41,563 nt of DNA from Myxococcales bacterium (GTDB lineage: Bacteria > Myxococcota_A > Polyangia > Palsa-1104 > SHYY01). Below are positions 10,301 through 20,657 of this stretch, in pieces. Location of the stretch: NCBI GenBank assembly GCA_009692555.1, contig SHYY01000028.1, forward strand, positions 1-41,563, in the 5' to 3' direction. Position numbers and translations under genes: made by a program. The notes beneath the pieces were generated by a model that saw only the letters and a program-made list of their open reading frames with translations, made no database searches and was not told the origin of the DNA. Positions within the stretch are counted from its first letter, which is position 1, and each line of letters begins with the position of its first letter.

Positions 10301-13300
10301 CGCTCGCGCCGCCGTGTTGTCCGGCTCCACCGCCAGCATCTCGCGGAATCGGTCGAGCGCCTGATCGGCGTGCGACAGCTTGCTCTCGAGCAGCCACGCC
10401 AGCCGTCCCAGGAGCCCGACCCGTTCGCTGCCGGTGCGGGCGAGGGCGAGGCGCCGCTCGAGCACCTCCTGCAGGTCCGACGAGCGGTCGGCCGCCTGAT
10501 AGAGCCGCGCCAGCGCGTCCAGGGTCGGCACGTCCTCCGGCTGCTCGTCGAGAATCGCGGTGTAGCCGGCGAGTACGTCGGAGTTGACTTGCCCGGGGTG
10601 CAATCTCTGCTCGGTGAGCTCGGCGATGCGCCACAGCAGGTCGCGCCTGGCGGCGGAGTCCCGCGAGAGCTCGACCCGCCGCCGCAGGATCTCGCACAGG
10701 TCGCTCCACTCCGAGCGCGCCGAGTGCAGCCGCTCCAGCGCGTCGAGCGCGGGGCGGTCCTCGGGGTCGGCGTCGAGGATCTCGCGATGGGTCGCCACCG
10801 CCGCGGCGAGGTCGGAGGCAAGGTCCTCCTGGATCAGCCCGACCCGACGCTGGAACTCCTTCCGGGGCTCGCCCGGGTCCGCCCACTCCGCCTGGCGCCG
10901 GAGCACCTCGATCAGGTCCGGCCACGCCTCCTCGGCCTCGTAGAGCCGCGCCAGCGCCTCGGCCGCGGGGCGCGCCGTCTCGAGGCGGGTCGGGTCGAGG
11001 TCGAGCAGCCGGCGCCACGCCGCCCGCGCGCGCGCCGCGTCGCCGATCTGGGCGTCGTAGAGCAGCGCCGCCTTGCGCAGGAGATCCGCTCGCAGGAGCA
11101 GATCGTGCGGCTCGCAGCGTGCCTCCGCCTCCTCCCACGCTTGGGCGAGCTCGGCGAAGCGCTCCAGCGCGCAGCCCAGCCGCTCCACCTCGGTGCGCAC
11201 CGCCTCGTCGGTGGGATCGAGCCTTAGCGCCTCGCGCCACGATCCGAAGGCCTGCTGGCGCGAGCCCTGCTTGTCCTCGACGAGGCGCGCGATCCGGGCG
11301 AGCAGCTCCACGGCCTCGCGCCCCTCGACCTTCTCGCGCTGCGCGGTGAGCACCTGCACCAGCTTCGCCCACGCCTCGTCGGCGGCGAACAGGGGCTCCA
11401 TGATGCGCGCCGCCCGAAGCCGCAACTCGGGGCGATTCATCAGCTTTTCAACTCCCTTGCGCGCCCCGTCGTTCTTGCCGTCCTCCCCGAGAGCCTCCTC
11501 GTAGAGGTCGCAGGCGCCCGGTGGATCGTCGAGACGCTGGGCGTGCAGATCGGCGCGCTTCAGCTTGAGCTGGGCGCGCTCCTCGGCCTTCCCGGCGTAG
11601 GGCACAGCGCGCTCGTAGAGCTCGTCCTGATCGAGCCACTTCTCGGCGCGGGAATAGATTCGCTCGAGCGCCTTGAACGCGCGCTGCGAGGCCGGATCGA
11701 CCTCCAGCGCCTCGCTGTAGGTGCGAGCCGCCGCCTCCGCGTCCTCGAACACTCCCTCGTCGAGGTCGCAGATCTGGAACAGCAGCTCGCGCCGCTCCGT
11801 CATCTCGAGGGCCAGCTCCTTGCGCTGGACCAGCAGCAGCCGCAGTTCTTTGTAGTTCTCGTCGGCGCGGTGGTGGCGCTCGAGCGCGCGGAAGGCGCCG
11901 TCGTGCCGGGGGTCGCGCTCCAGGACCCGCCGCCACGCCTGCTCGGCGATCGCCGGCTGGTGGAGGCGCTCGTCGAGCAGGGTGGCGAGCTCCCAGGCGA
12001 GATCGCGCGCCAGCTCGGGCTGCTCGGCCTTCATCGCCGCGGCCTCGGCGGAGGTGAGGAGCCGCGAGAGATCTTCGTGGCGCTCGAGGAGGTCTGCCAG
12101 ATCGGTCAGCTCGCGCCGGTTGTCGGGATCGGCCGGGACGAGGGTGAAGATGCGCGAGCAGTAGGTGTAGGCGCGCTCCGCCTCGCCGAGGCGGCGCCCG
12201 ACCAGCAGCGCCAGCCGGCGCAGGAGGCCGAGCTCTTCGTCGCGGTCACCCGCCGCCGCTTCGAGCAGGATCGCGAGCGCTCCGGCGAGGGGCGCGGCCT
12301 CGTCGGCGCGCTCGTAGACCGGCGCAAGCAGTCGCGCCACGTCGATCCGACCCGGGCTCCCGGCCGCCAGGAAGCGCTCCAGCGCGGCGACGGTGGGACG
12401 GTGCGCCGGCTGCCGCGCGAAGGCGCGCTGGTAGTAGTCGAGCGCGCGCTCCGGCTGCGCGAGGTGCATCTCGTGGAGCTCGCCGAGCTGGTAGCAGATC
12501 GCCACCTCCGCCGCGACGTCGTCACGCAGCAGATCCAGCTGTTTCGCGAGCACTTCGGCCAGGCCGCCCGCGTTGCCGCGCGCCCCGAAGATCCGCTCCA
12601 GCGCCCGCAGCGCCTTCGCCGACGAGGGCTCCTCGCCAAGGATGCGCTGGTAGCTCTCGGCCGCCGAGTCGAGCTCGCCCGACTTCTCCTCCTCGATCTG
12701 GGCGATCTTGAACCACAGGTCGATCCGCTGCGCAGAGGTCGCAGGATCGCTGCCGATCCGCTCCACGCGTCCGCGGTAGAGCGCCAGCAGGTCCGGGAAG
12801 CTGGCCGCCTGGGTGTAGATCTGCTCGAGCGCCGCGCCGGACTCGGCGTCGTCGCTGAGGCGCTTCAGCACCTCGATGTAGTAGGGGCGCGCTTCGTCGG
12901 CGCGGTGGAGCTTGTGGAAGATCAGATCGGCGAGCTGGCGGTAGCGGGCCACCTTGTCCGCGCCTTCCGCAACCTTCTCGACCTGGACGGCGTAGATCAC
13001 CACCAGCTCCTCGTAGGCGTCGGCCTCCCGGGCCAGGCGCGAGAGCTCGGCGGCGAGCGCGGCGTCGTCGGGGCGCAGCTCGTAGGCGCGCGCGCACCAC
13101 GAGAAGGCGAGCTGCTTCGAGCCGAGCTTCTCCTCGCACAGCATGCGGATCTCGGCGTGCAGCGCGAGCCGCTGATCCTCCTCCAGCGCGTGGCCGAGCA
13201 GGATCTCGTAGGTGGCGAGCAGGCGCGCCCACTTCTCCGTCCCGCGGTAGATCGGGATCAGCGCGTTGGCGGCGCCGAGGTGCTGCGGGTCGACGGCGAG

Positions 13301-15646
13301 GATGCGCTCGAACGCCTTGGCCGCGCGGTCGGGCTGCTGGAGCTGGCGCTGGGCGATCTCCGCGACGCGCTGGTAGATACGGATCTTGAGGGCGTTGTCC
13401 CCGGCGGGCGAAGGGGTCCGCTCGGCGACAGTGAGGAGGGTCTCGCACAGCTCCTCCCACTGCCCGTGCTCGGCGTACAGCGCCTCCAGGCGCTCGAAGT
13501 CCCCCGCCTGCGCGAACAGCTCGCGCAGCACGCGCACCGCCTTCTGCTGGTTCGGCGCGAGGCGGAGGATCTCCTGGTACGCCTCGATCGCCTTGTGGGG
13601 CGCGCCCAGCCGCTCGACCCACAGCGTCCCGATCTTCTCGAGCAGCGGGATCGCCCCCTTGGCGTCGGTGGCGCGCGCCTTCTGCCGGCGCAGGACCTCC
13701 ACCAGCGCCGGGAAGCGCTTCTCGCGTTCGTAGAGCGCCGCGAGCGCGACCAGCGCATCGTTGTCCTCGGGGTTGTCCTCGAACAGGCGGTTCCACAGCG
13801 CGATCGCCTCGTGCGCGTCCCCCAGCCGCTCGGCCGCCAGCTTGGCCATCTCGATCAGCTTCGCGCGCCGGTCGGCTCCCTTCGGGCCTGCGGGGCGCTC
13901 CAGGTCCTTGCGCTCGAGGTCGACCAGCGCCCGCCAGGCGCGGCGGCGGGTGTAGATATCGCGGAGCTGCGCCACCGCCTCGGGATCGCCGGGAAGGAGC
14001 GCGTACAGCTCCTCGAGCGGCTTGACCGCCTGGTTGTGATTGCCGAACTTCTCGATCCACAGGCTGGCGATGCGCCGGAGTAGCGCCGTCTTCTCGTGAT
14101 TGCCCTCGGGGAGGAGAGGCGCGGCGTCGGCCTTGCGCTGCAGGACGCCGATCAGATCATTCCAGCGCCCCATCTGCTCGTACTTCGCCCCCAGCGCCGC
14201 CAGCGCCGCCTCGTTGCCGGGGGCGATCGCGAGGATGGTGTTGTAGGTGTTGATCACCATCACGTCGAGGTTCAGCCGGTCGCGGTAGATCGCCACCACC
14301 TCGAGCAGCCGGCTCACCCGCTCGGCGATCGCCTCGGGGCTGTCCTTCGGCAGCGCGTCAATCTGCTCCTTCAACAGCTCGAGCAGCGCGTTCCATTTCT
14401 CCGCGCGAATGTAGAGCCGCTTCAGCGCAATGCCGGCATCGGGGTTTCCTGCGCTCTGCTTGAGGATGCCCTTCCAGATGTCGATCGCCTTCTCGAGGTT
14501 GCCCGCCGAGGCCTCGGCCACCTCGGCCATCTCGATGCCCAGCGCGAGGCGCCGCTTCGGATCCTCGGCCACCTTCTGCGCCTGCCCGAGCACCTGGAGC
14601 AGCTTGGCGGTCTCGTTGCGCTCGCCGTGGTAGGCCCGGTAGAAGGAGAGCATCGCCGGCCGCCCCGGATCGACCTTGCGCACCTTGGCGAAGAAGGGCT
14701 CGGCCTGATCCCCGTTGCCGAGCTGCCGCCACCACACCGTCCCCATCTGGATGTGGATCGCCAGCTCGGCCTCGCCGCGCGGCCGGGCCTTGAGCGCCGA
14801 TTCGTAGGTCTTGAGCAGGCCCTGCCAGTTCTCCAGCGCGGTGAGCGCGTCGACCAGCGCGGCCAGCGCGCGCGGGTTCGCCGGATCGAGCGCGAGCGCC
14901 CTGGTCATTGTCTCCTGCGCGAGGTCGGGCCGCTTCATCTGATCGCGCTGCAGATCCGCCAGCGTCACCAGCAGCGCCACCTTGGCGTCGCGGGAGGGTG
15001 CACCGTCGCTGCGCTGCTCGATCAGCGCGGCCAGATCGCTCCAGCGCTCGGCGCTGCGGAGCAGGCGTTCGAGGTGCGTCGCGGCGCGCCGGTTCTTGGC
15101 GTCGACCTCCAGCGCCTTGCGGAGGTGCACTTCGATCTCTGCCGCGCCCGGCTGGTACTTCCAGGTGGTCTCCGCGGCCGAGAGATAGAGGCCGCTGGCG
15201 AGCTGCCGGTCCGCGCCGCCGCCCGCCTCGGAGAGGTATTTCTGGACGATCTTCTGCCAGCGCTCGCGCACCGCCCCGATGTGCCCGAGCGCCTCGGTCG
15301 CCCCCTCGTGGCCCGGCTTCTCGACGAGCACGCGCTGGAAGGTGGCCTCCGCCTCCGGCTCCCGCAGGAGCTCGCTGTCCAGCACCTGCGCGCGCTCGAA
15401 CAGCAGCTCGGCCCGATGGGAGGGGTCCTTCTCCCAGCCGAGTTCGAGGTCGCACAGCCGCACCACCAGCTCGAAGTCGCCGCGCTCGCGATGGATGCGT
15501 CGCGCCTCGCCGAGCGACCGCGCCGCCGCCGGATCGCTCTTGCCGTTCCCACCGCCTTCGGCCGCCGCGGCGAGCTGCGCCAGCGCGTCGGTGTTGTTGG
15601 GCTCCGACTCGAGGATGTGCAGAGCGTGAAGGATCTCGGTCTTCAT
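4337..15646 (-). CDS. Giant tetratricopeptide-repeat protein (3,769 aa)
   Basis: One uninterrupted frame of 11.3 kb encodes a protein of roughly 415-420 kDa built almost entirely of degenerate TPR-like helical hairpins. A recurrent unit of roughly 75-80 residues is visible throughout: an AI-AYR-LD-DP hairpin, then ALERLY, W-DL, an L-RR-EL stretch and LL-RIA-L-E-L-D, repeated dozens of times with heavy divergence. No signal peptide, membrane segment or catalytic motif is visible, so it is probably a cytoplasmic scaffold. The start is ATG at 15644-15646, preceded by GAGG; the frame stays open 84 bases further upstream into an AT-rich promoter. Proteins of this kind occur in myxobacteria, but I know of no assigned function. 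The PEGA gene follows at once. Confidence 0.9.
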   Translation of the reverse strand: MKTEILHALHILESEPNNTDALAQLAAAAEGGGNGKSDPAAARSLGEARRIHRERGDFELVVRLCDLELGWEKDPSHRAELLFERAQVLDSELLREPEAEATFQRVLVEKPGHEGATEALGHIGAVRERWQKIVQKYLSEAGGGADRQLASGLYLSAAETTWKYQPGAAEIEVHLRKALEVDAKNRRAATHLERLLRSAERWSDLAALIEQRSDGAPSRDAKVALLVTLADLQRDQMKRPDLAQETMTRALALDPANPRALAALVDALTALENWQGLLKTYESALKARPRGEAELAIHIQMGTVWWRQLGNGDQAEPFFAKVRKVDPGRPAMLSFYRAYHGERNETAKLLQVLGQAQKVAEDPKRRLALGIEMAEVAEASAGNLEKAIDIWKGILKQSAGNPDAGIALKRLYIRAEKWNALLELLKEQIDALPKDSPEAIAERVSRLLEVVAIYRDRLNLDVMVINTYNTILAIAPGNEAALAALGAKYEQMGRWNDLIGVLQRKADAAPLLPEGNHEKTALLRRIASLWIEKFGNHNQAVKPLEELYALLPGDPEAVAQLRDIYTRRRAWRALVDLERKDLERPAGPKGADRRAKLIEMAKLAAERLGDAHEAIALWNRLFEDNPEDNDALVALAALYEREKRFPALVEVLRRQKARATDAKGAIPLLEKIGTLWVERLGAPHKAIEAYQEILRLAPNQQKAVRVLRELFAQAGDFERLEALYAEHGQWEELCETLLTVAERTPSPAGDNALKIRIYQRVAEIAQRQLQQPDRAAKAFERILAVDPQHLGAANALIPIYRGTEKWARLLATYEILLGHALEEDQRLALHAEIRMLCEEKLGSKQLAFSWCARAYELRPDDAALAAELSRLAREADAYEELVVIYAVQVEKVAEGADKVARYRQLADLIFHKLHRADEARPYYIEVLKRLSDDAESGAALEQIYTQAASFPDLLALYRGRVERIGSDPATSAQRIDLWFKIAQIEEEKSGELDSAAESYQRILGEEPSSAKALRALERIFGARGNAGGLAEVLAKQLDLLRDDVAAEVAICYQLGELHEMHLAQPERALDYYQRAFARQPAHRPTVAALERFLAAGSPGRIDVARLLAPVYERADEAAPLAGALAILLEAAAGDRDEELGLLRRLALLVGRRLGEAERAYTYCSRIFTLVPADPDNRRELTDLADLLERHEDLSRLLTSAEAAAMKAEQPELARDLAWELATLLDERLHQPAIAEQAWRRVLERDPRHDGAFRALERHHRADENYKELRLLLVQRKELALEMTERRELLFQICDLDEGVFEDAEAAARTYSEALEVDPASQRAFKALERIYSRAEKWLDQDELYERAVPYAGKAEERAQLKLKRADLHAQRLDDPPGACDLYEEALGEDGKNDGARKGVEKLMNRPELRLRAARIMEPLFAADEAWAKLVQVLTAQREKVEGREAVELLARIARLVEDKQGSRQQAFGSWREALRLDPTDEAVRTEVERLGCALERFAELAQAWEEAEARCEPHDLLLRADLLRKAALLYDAQIGDAARARAAWRRLLDLDPTRLETARPAAEALARLYEAEEAWPDLIEVLRRQAEWADPGEPRKEFQRRVGLIQEDLASDLAAAVATHREILDADPEDRPALDALERLHSARSEWSDLCEILRRRVELSRDSAARRDLLWRIAELTEQRLHPGQVNSDVLAGYTAILDEQPEDVPTLDALARLYQAADRSSDLQEVLERRLALARTGSERVGLLGRLAWLLESKLSHADQALDRFREMLAVEPDNTAARAGLERMLRDDELRLRAAEVLEPIYEAKGGDLEMLCQLSELFAEHSPDPHERIARLRKVARLREQGGNPKAALDALSRASRIAVAESELGQLLDGIEHLAGQTGMRAEQVTLYRELGADILDSKVQERVYLAIASEARTLGDRATARDYFRRVLDGAPEHPKALDALESLYHEGRELEPLLEIYNRRADLAQGDDERRRHYLALAAGVCAKDLDRPSEAIACHEQILELFPSDPEAAQRLEELYQQGARFADLADLLERRVGFADDLDEAVALRFRLGQLYEKELSDSDRAVDNYRAAMGGDADHVGVIGALERFLDDANHRVDAAEVLEPVYASRHDWKALIRIYEIRLEAADDPAKRLGLTRRIARLYEEQLEDLEAAFRWFGKVFREAPADRGMRDQLARLANVLGRHAELAVVYEEYLAETYEETPASIEVLRTLAALYDGRLGAIDKAKVCYKRLLAADPNDGQAFQLLEASLLRASRWQDLLTVYRDATEGGIDNAARKVLLFKICDLQQAKLKDPAAAIDAYRAVLDVDGEDVRAITALDHLYVEAKRWHDLADLLQRRLEKADAAQRSALKLRLAALHEFELDDLPSAIDAYEEVVKRDPRHKDAIAALERLIMDRDQRFRIAQILEPIYRVHDQWAQLVVIYGAELEFIDDKTRRVALLREIARIHAERGGDLKLAFSALARAWREEAPDGSCEQEADLYQNLCDLAVDLKCWDDLVAVLEQAVAGSYDYDLVARVHARVADIHDRRLGDAAAAVESWRRVVGVREDDVGAWKAIERLLGSLGRHAELVEVLERRGELSHDLMEQKALAYRTADLHEHTLRQPDRAVATWRHILTLDENDRPALDALARLYQARGAHRDLALIYQRKIELASTDQEKRPLRFAMAKVSEHQLGDAFEAITAYRAVLDGDAGDVEALQALERLYEKEGQWRDLLDALDRQASLVPAAKRGQAEHNLLRYRAARVQEEKEGETASAIDRYRRLLDDAPDHEGVRKALEALVRSEESRDAAAAVLDPLYRMREEYLPLVELLELKLTAESDPSSRRALLAEIAEMHEIGLEDAGAAFSAWGRLIAESADDETGYVELERIAAQQSSWGELAGLYEQRLDAVFDPEVQRLLALKLADLYERRLSDEKKAISRYRKALDLPGDEMVPLSALDRLLAGAGQFRELAKVVQQEAQAVNDPPAQAEFLFRLGELRRLELRDAEGALSAYRDALDREPRHLPTRASLEGMLGSDRHAPQVLDILEPLAETDGDHAKQVTLAEARLRLTVGKPERSGLLQRIAELCDEELDDPVRALDALSRALAETPNDGPLAEEVERMGAEAHRPGDAAAAFERVLKAGVHAETAKEIGLRAARIYDKLGDDPRAEVRYLAVLEIDAESGDALLALERIYRQANASARLCEVLGRRAAVEMDLEGKKQLLAEVAKLSGGPLGDPAGAVAAWQKVLDGDEGDHDALDALASLHEQASRWNDLVAVLEQKARFTDSTADQIAMKELCASLHTEKTGDLDRAVDAYRDLLDLAPESLSALNALEDLQAKRGDWLALQEVLVRHLGVVKAGKQQVPILRRLAQLAIEKQKSPEDALAYYQQIVEVDPKDGEARAELEAVLEQTEKWWDLVEALKQHAAQAGTAGDKSREVALLVRAADVLESKLDSAGSATELLETILARDPRNVRALTSLAKIYEAAHDLDRCKQTLERAVALSPGGADAAELFYRMGRLEEERLGAAEGEAAAERCYQSAFEADVGHAGAVEMLERAARRRNEWQRVADLVELRSERLADADKRPLLLELAKIHSEKLGSPIGALPFLERAADLAPEDVTVIEPLADLYFATERYVDALPLYRKLIDTIGKGRRSKDVARFHYRMGAIAESGGNARRALENYQAAQQIDPSHAPTLAALGRLYAAESEWEKARRIYRSMLLQNLDPQAGMSKADVYFALGEIHEKVNEAQKAVGMYERGLELDPAHGRLREALARVKALR

Positions 15647-15730
15647 CGGCGGGCGACCTCGGCTCGGGTGGGGAGAAACCGGCGGACGATAGTAGATCAC
15701 TCGGCGCGCGCGGTTCAAGCGGAACCTCAC

Positions 15731-15766
15731 TTGTCAAAATAATCAAATTCTGTAATATAATCAAAT
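15731..15766. promoter_or_regulatory. AT-rich divergent promoter island with an 18 bp direct repeat
   Basis: This is the most AT-rich stretch I noticed, in an otherwise GC-rich window. On the minus strand TTGATT (15764-15759), a 17 bp spacer and TATTTT (15741-15736) would drive the giant TPR gene with a leader of about 80 nt. On the plus strand TTGTCA (15731-15736) sits 16 bp from TAATAT (15753-15758) or 19 bp from TATAAT (15756-15761), facing the FHA-like gene. TAATCAAAT occurs at 15740-15748 and again at 15758-15766, as part of an 18 bp imperfect direct repeat (14 of 18 matching), a possible operator overlapping both promoters. Confidence 0.5.
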
Positions 15767-15945
15767 GCTTACAGTTCACTGTGAGGCCGGATGGCAAGCT
15801 CACCGGGCGTGCGCACCTTCTGGTGCCGCGGCGGAACGCGGCGGAAGAGCACGCTTCACGGGTTCGTCGCTTCGGGCTACGCTGCGGCTGGGAGAAAAGT
15901 CCACCGATCAGGGATCGAATTCCCGGGAGGCGCGTAGAACAGGCC
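15767..15945 (+). other. Long leader upstream of the FHA-like/TPR gene
   Basis: About 180 bases separate the AT-rich promoter from the ATG at 15946. No convincing small gene is visible. The leader contains a short hairpin, GCACC-ttct-GGTGC (around 15826-15839), and GC-rich repeats (CGGCGGAACGCGGCGG). GGGAGG at 15925-15930 is the only Shine-Dalgarno-like sequence but lies about 15 bases from the ATG. It could be a structured 5' leader or simple spacer; I do not recognise a riboswitch. Confidence 0.3.
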
Positions 15946-17475
15946 ATGGCGCTGGCACTTCGGATAAGGGTCACCTGGCAGGGCGATGTCGTCGAGGATG
16001 TCGTCCACGAGGGGCGGAGCACGGTGCGCGTCGGCGCCGGTTCGTCCGCCACGGTCGTCGCTCCGGGCGAGACGGATCGGCTGGTGCGCTTCAGTCGGCG
16101 TCGCGGCGGCTTCCGGATTCACGTCCCTGCGGGCGCGGCCGAGCGGATCGAGTTTCCGGGCGAGGATCCGATCGATGGCGGCGCAGTCAGCGTTGGTGGG
16201 GGCTTCGAGCGCGCGCTCGGCGTCGGCTGCGGCCGCCTGGTGATCGGCGGGACCGATGTCGATTTCGAGGTGCTGCGCCTGGAGCGCGATCACGCGTGGC
16301 TCTATCTCGGTGCCGGTCTCTTCGGGATCGCCTTCCTCGCCCTGTTCGCCGGCTTCGGCTATCGACTGGTCCGCCAGTGGGGCGACGGATCCAGCCCGCG
16401 CTGGGGCGAAGCGGTGGCGCTCGGCGCCGATCAGGCGAAGTTCCTGCGCGTGACGCTGGACCCGACGCCGCCGCCGGCCGGCGCGTCGAGGCTGGCCGCC
16501 GGAACGGGCGCGACAATCCGCGGCGTATCCGACTCGCTGCTGGTCCGCCGCACGGCGCCGATGAAGGTCGAACAGCACAGGCTGGCGGTGAAGCGGGTCC
16601 GGACGCCCCGGGCGAAGGCCGTCGCGATCGACACCCAAGAGGACGGCCTGGTGGCGTTTGCCTTGAGTCCGCTCAAGCCGAACGTGTTACCGGTGGTCGA
16701 TGTCGCGGACGACGACGAAGACGATGACAGCGACGACAGCGACAAGGCGGATGCGTCGCAGCTGATTGAGAGCGGCCAGCAGGCGCTGCTGGCGGCGGAG
16801 CTGCGGACCGCGATTGACTCCCTCACCGCGGCCGAGAAGACCGACACCCTCGACTACGACAACCTCAACTGGATCGGTCTCGCGCACTACTTTCTTGGCG
16901 AGAACCAGCAGGCCGAGGAGCGCTGGAACGCGGCGCTGGCGATGGATCCCGCGCGTCCCGACGCGGTCAACAACCTGGGCGGCGTGGCGCGGCGGCGCGG
17001 CGATATCCCGGGCGAGATGGAGGCCTACTGGAAGGCGCTCGCCCTCCGACCGGGCGACTGCCACGCGCTGAACAGCATGTCGCTGGCGCAGGCGAAGCAG
17101 GGTCAATTCGAGGCCGCGCTCGGGACGCTGGCGCAGAGCGACGTCTCGTGCGGCGGCGGCTACGCCTACACCTTCATCCAGCGCGCCGGGATCCTCTCGC
17201 TCCAGGGCAAGACCGCCGAGGCGATGGTGGAGCTCGAGCGCGGCCTCGCCAAGGTCGACACGCTGATCCCGATCAAGGAGTACGAGGTCGAGGCCGACCT
17301 GCTCCTCGACTCCGCCTTCGCTCCGCTGCGCAAGCTCCCCGCCTTCGAGATCCTGACCGCGAGGTACCTGCCGCGCGCCGTGAAGTCGAGGGAAGCGATC
17401 CTCTCCTCGGTGGCCAGCCCCGCCCATGCCGCCGCCGGGCTGCCCCGCCAGGTCAACGTCGCGATCTTCGACTAG
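15946..17475 (+). CDS. Membrane protein with FHA-like N-terminus and TPR C-terminus
   Basis: The 509-residue product has three parts. Residues 1-~115 are beta-rich and resemble a degenerate FHA-type domain (it begins LRIRVTWQGDVVEDVVHEG); conserved phosphothreonine-binding residues are not clear. A single membrane helix follows at about residues 117-141. After a basic linker and a very acidic stretch (about 252-270, mostly Asp/Glu/Ser) comes a TPR domain at about 270-420 with typical hairpins such as NWIGLAHYFLGENQQAEERW. The topology suggests a cytoplasmic N-terminus with TPRs on the other side, or the reverse. N-terminal FHA-like/TM architectures occur in myxobacterial gliding-motility (Glt/Agl) proteins; the resemblance is only architectural. 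It is divergent from the giant TPR gene and convergent with the PLD-like gene. Confidence 0.75.
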   Translation: MALALRIRVTWQGDVVEDVVHEGRSTVRVGAGSSATVVAPGETDRLVRFSRRRGGFRIHVPAGAAERIEFPGEDPIDGGAVSVGGGFERALGVGCGRLVIGGTDVDFEVLRLERDHAWLYLGAGLFGIAFLALFAGFGYRLVRQWGDGSSPRWGEAVALGADQAKFLRVTLDPTPPPAGASRLAAGTGATIRGVSDSLLVRRTAPMKVEQHRLAVKRVRTPRAKAVAIDTQEDGLVAFALSPLKPNVLPVVDVADDDEDDDSDDSDKADASQLIESGQQALLAAELRTAIDSLTAAEKTDTLDYDNLNWIGLAHYFLGENQQAEERWNAALAMDPARPDAVNNLGGVARRRGDIPGEMEAYWKALALRPGDCHALNSMSLAQAKQGQFEAALGTLAQSDVSCGGGYAYTFIQRAGILSLQGKTAEAMVELERGLAKVDTLIPIKEYEVEADLLLDSAFAPLRKLPAFEILTARYLPRAVKSREAILSSVASPAHAAAGLPRQVNVAIFD

Positions 17476-17493
17476 CCCCGCGCTCCAGGCACC

Positions 17494-18096
17494 CTACCGG
17501 CCGATTCTGCGTGCCCTCCCGAGCTTCACCAGCGACGGGGGCGGGTCGGGAGGCCCGATCGGATCGGGGCAGAAATCGCGCACCTTGCAGGGCCCGCACT
17601 CGGCGCCGCTCCACACCGCCTCGTAGAGCGCGCTGACCCGGTCGATGATCGCGAAGTCCTCCGTACACAGGCCGAGCTCGAAGTTGCGCCGATCGTCCCC
17701 CTTGGCCCCGAGCCCCGCGCCGGTCAGGTTGGCGCTGCCGAGATAGATCCAGGCGCCGTCGACGATCACCGCCTTGAAGTGTACCCGCGGGCAGATCTTG
17801 AGCGCCAGCCCGCCCTCCGTGAGGCGCGCCTGCCGGTCGAACGCGGCGCGAAACGGCCGCGACGGCAGCTCGGCGTGCAGCAGGCGCAGCGCCACCCCGC
17901 GCGCGGCCAGCGACGAGAAGAGATCGACCACCGGCCGCCATTTCCCGCGCTGCTCGATCATCATCGCCTTGACGTTTGCGGTGGCGATCCACACCGATTC
18001 CCGGGCGCCGGCCATGCGCTCGCCCACCACCCGCCGGTACAGCGCGCTCCCCGAGAGCAGCTCCGCTTCGATCGGGCGCACGGCCCCTGATATCAC
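17494..18096 (-). CDS. Phospholipase D-like protein with one HKD motif
   Basis: This 200-residue protein has one phospholipase D active-site motif: HFKAVIVDG, then GSANLTGAG and a downstream Asn/Glu. Single-HKD proteins (Nuc-type nucleases and related hydrolases) normally dimerise to build the active site, so nuclease or phosphodiesterase activity is possible. The C-terminus carries a Cys cluster, CGPCKVRDFC (C-x2-C-x5-C), which with one more upstream Cys could bind zinc or an Fe-S cluster; this is unusual for the family. No signal peptide is visible. I chose GTG at 18094-18096 because the N-terminal homology-like region begins just after it; the frame continues upstream into the divergent kinase gene, where it is a shadow. 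Confidence 0.8.
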   Translation of the reverse strand: MISGAVRPIEAELLSGSALYRRVVGERMAGARESVWIATANVKAMMIEQRGKWRPVVDLFSSLAARGVALRLLHAELPSRPFRAAFDRQARLTEGGLALKICPRVHFKAVIVDGAWIYLGSANLTGAGLGAKGDDRRNFELGLCTEDFAIIDRVSALYEAVWSGAECGPCKVRDFCPDPIGPPDPPPSLVKLGRARRIGR

Positions 18097-18237
18097 TTTT
18101 CTGCGAAAAACACTTTGACAAGGCGGCCGCGTGGTCCGAAGAATCGGCCAGGAGAATCGCGCGAAATGATGCGCCGTCGGTTGGTGGCGCGGAGACAGGG
18201 AGGCATTGCGACGTGATGGCGGCTCCGTCGGTGGTTC
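18097..18237. promoter_or_regulatory. Divergent intergenic region between PLD-like and hybrid kinase genes
   Basis: This 141 bp gap must hold the promoters for both divergent genes. A consensus-like TTGACA lies at 18115-18120 on the plus strand, but no good -10 follows at 16-18 bp, so it is only suggestive. A GGGAGG at 18199-18204 is too far from the kinase start to act as its ribosome-binding site. Confidence 0.25.
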
Positions 18238-20652
<2,415 letters not shown>

Positions 20653-20657
20653 GCCTC

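Noticed and set aside
4604..11227. A 2,207-codon open frame on the plus strand, antisense to the giant TPR gene
   Set aside because: Together with similar frames at 11543-14083 and 14096-15742 it mirrors the TPR repeats. The product is monotonous Leu/Arg/Glu/Val/Gln-rich sequence, as expected from reading a GC-biased repeat gene backwards.
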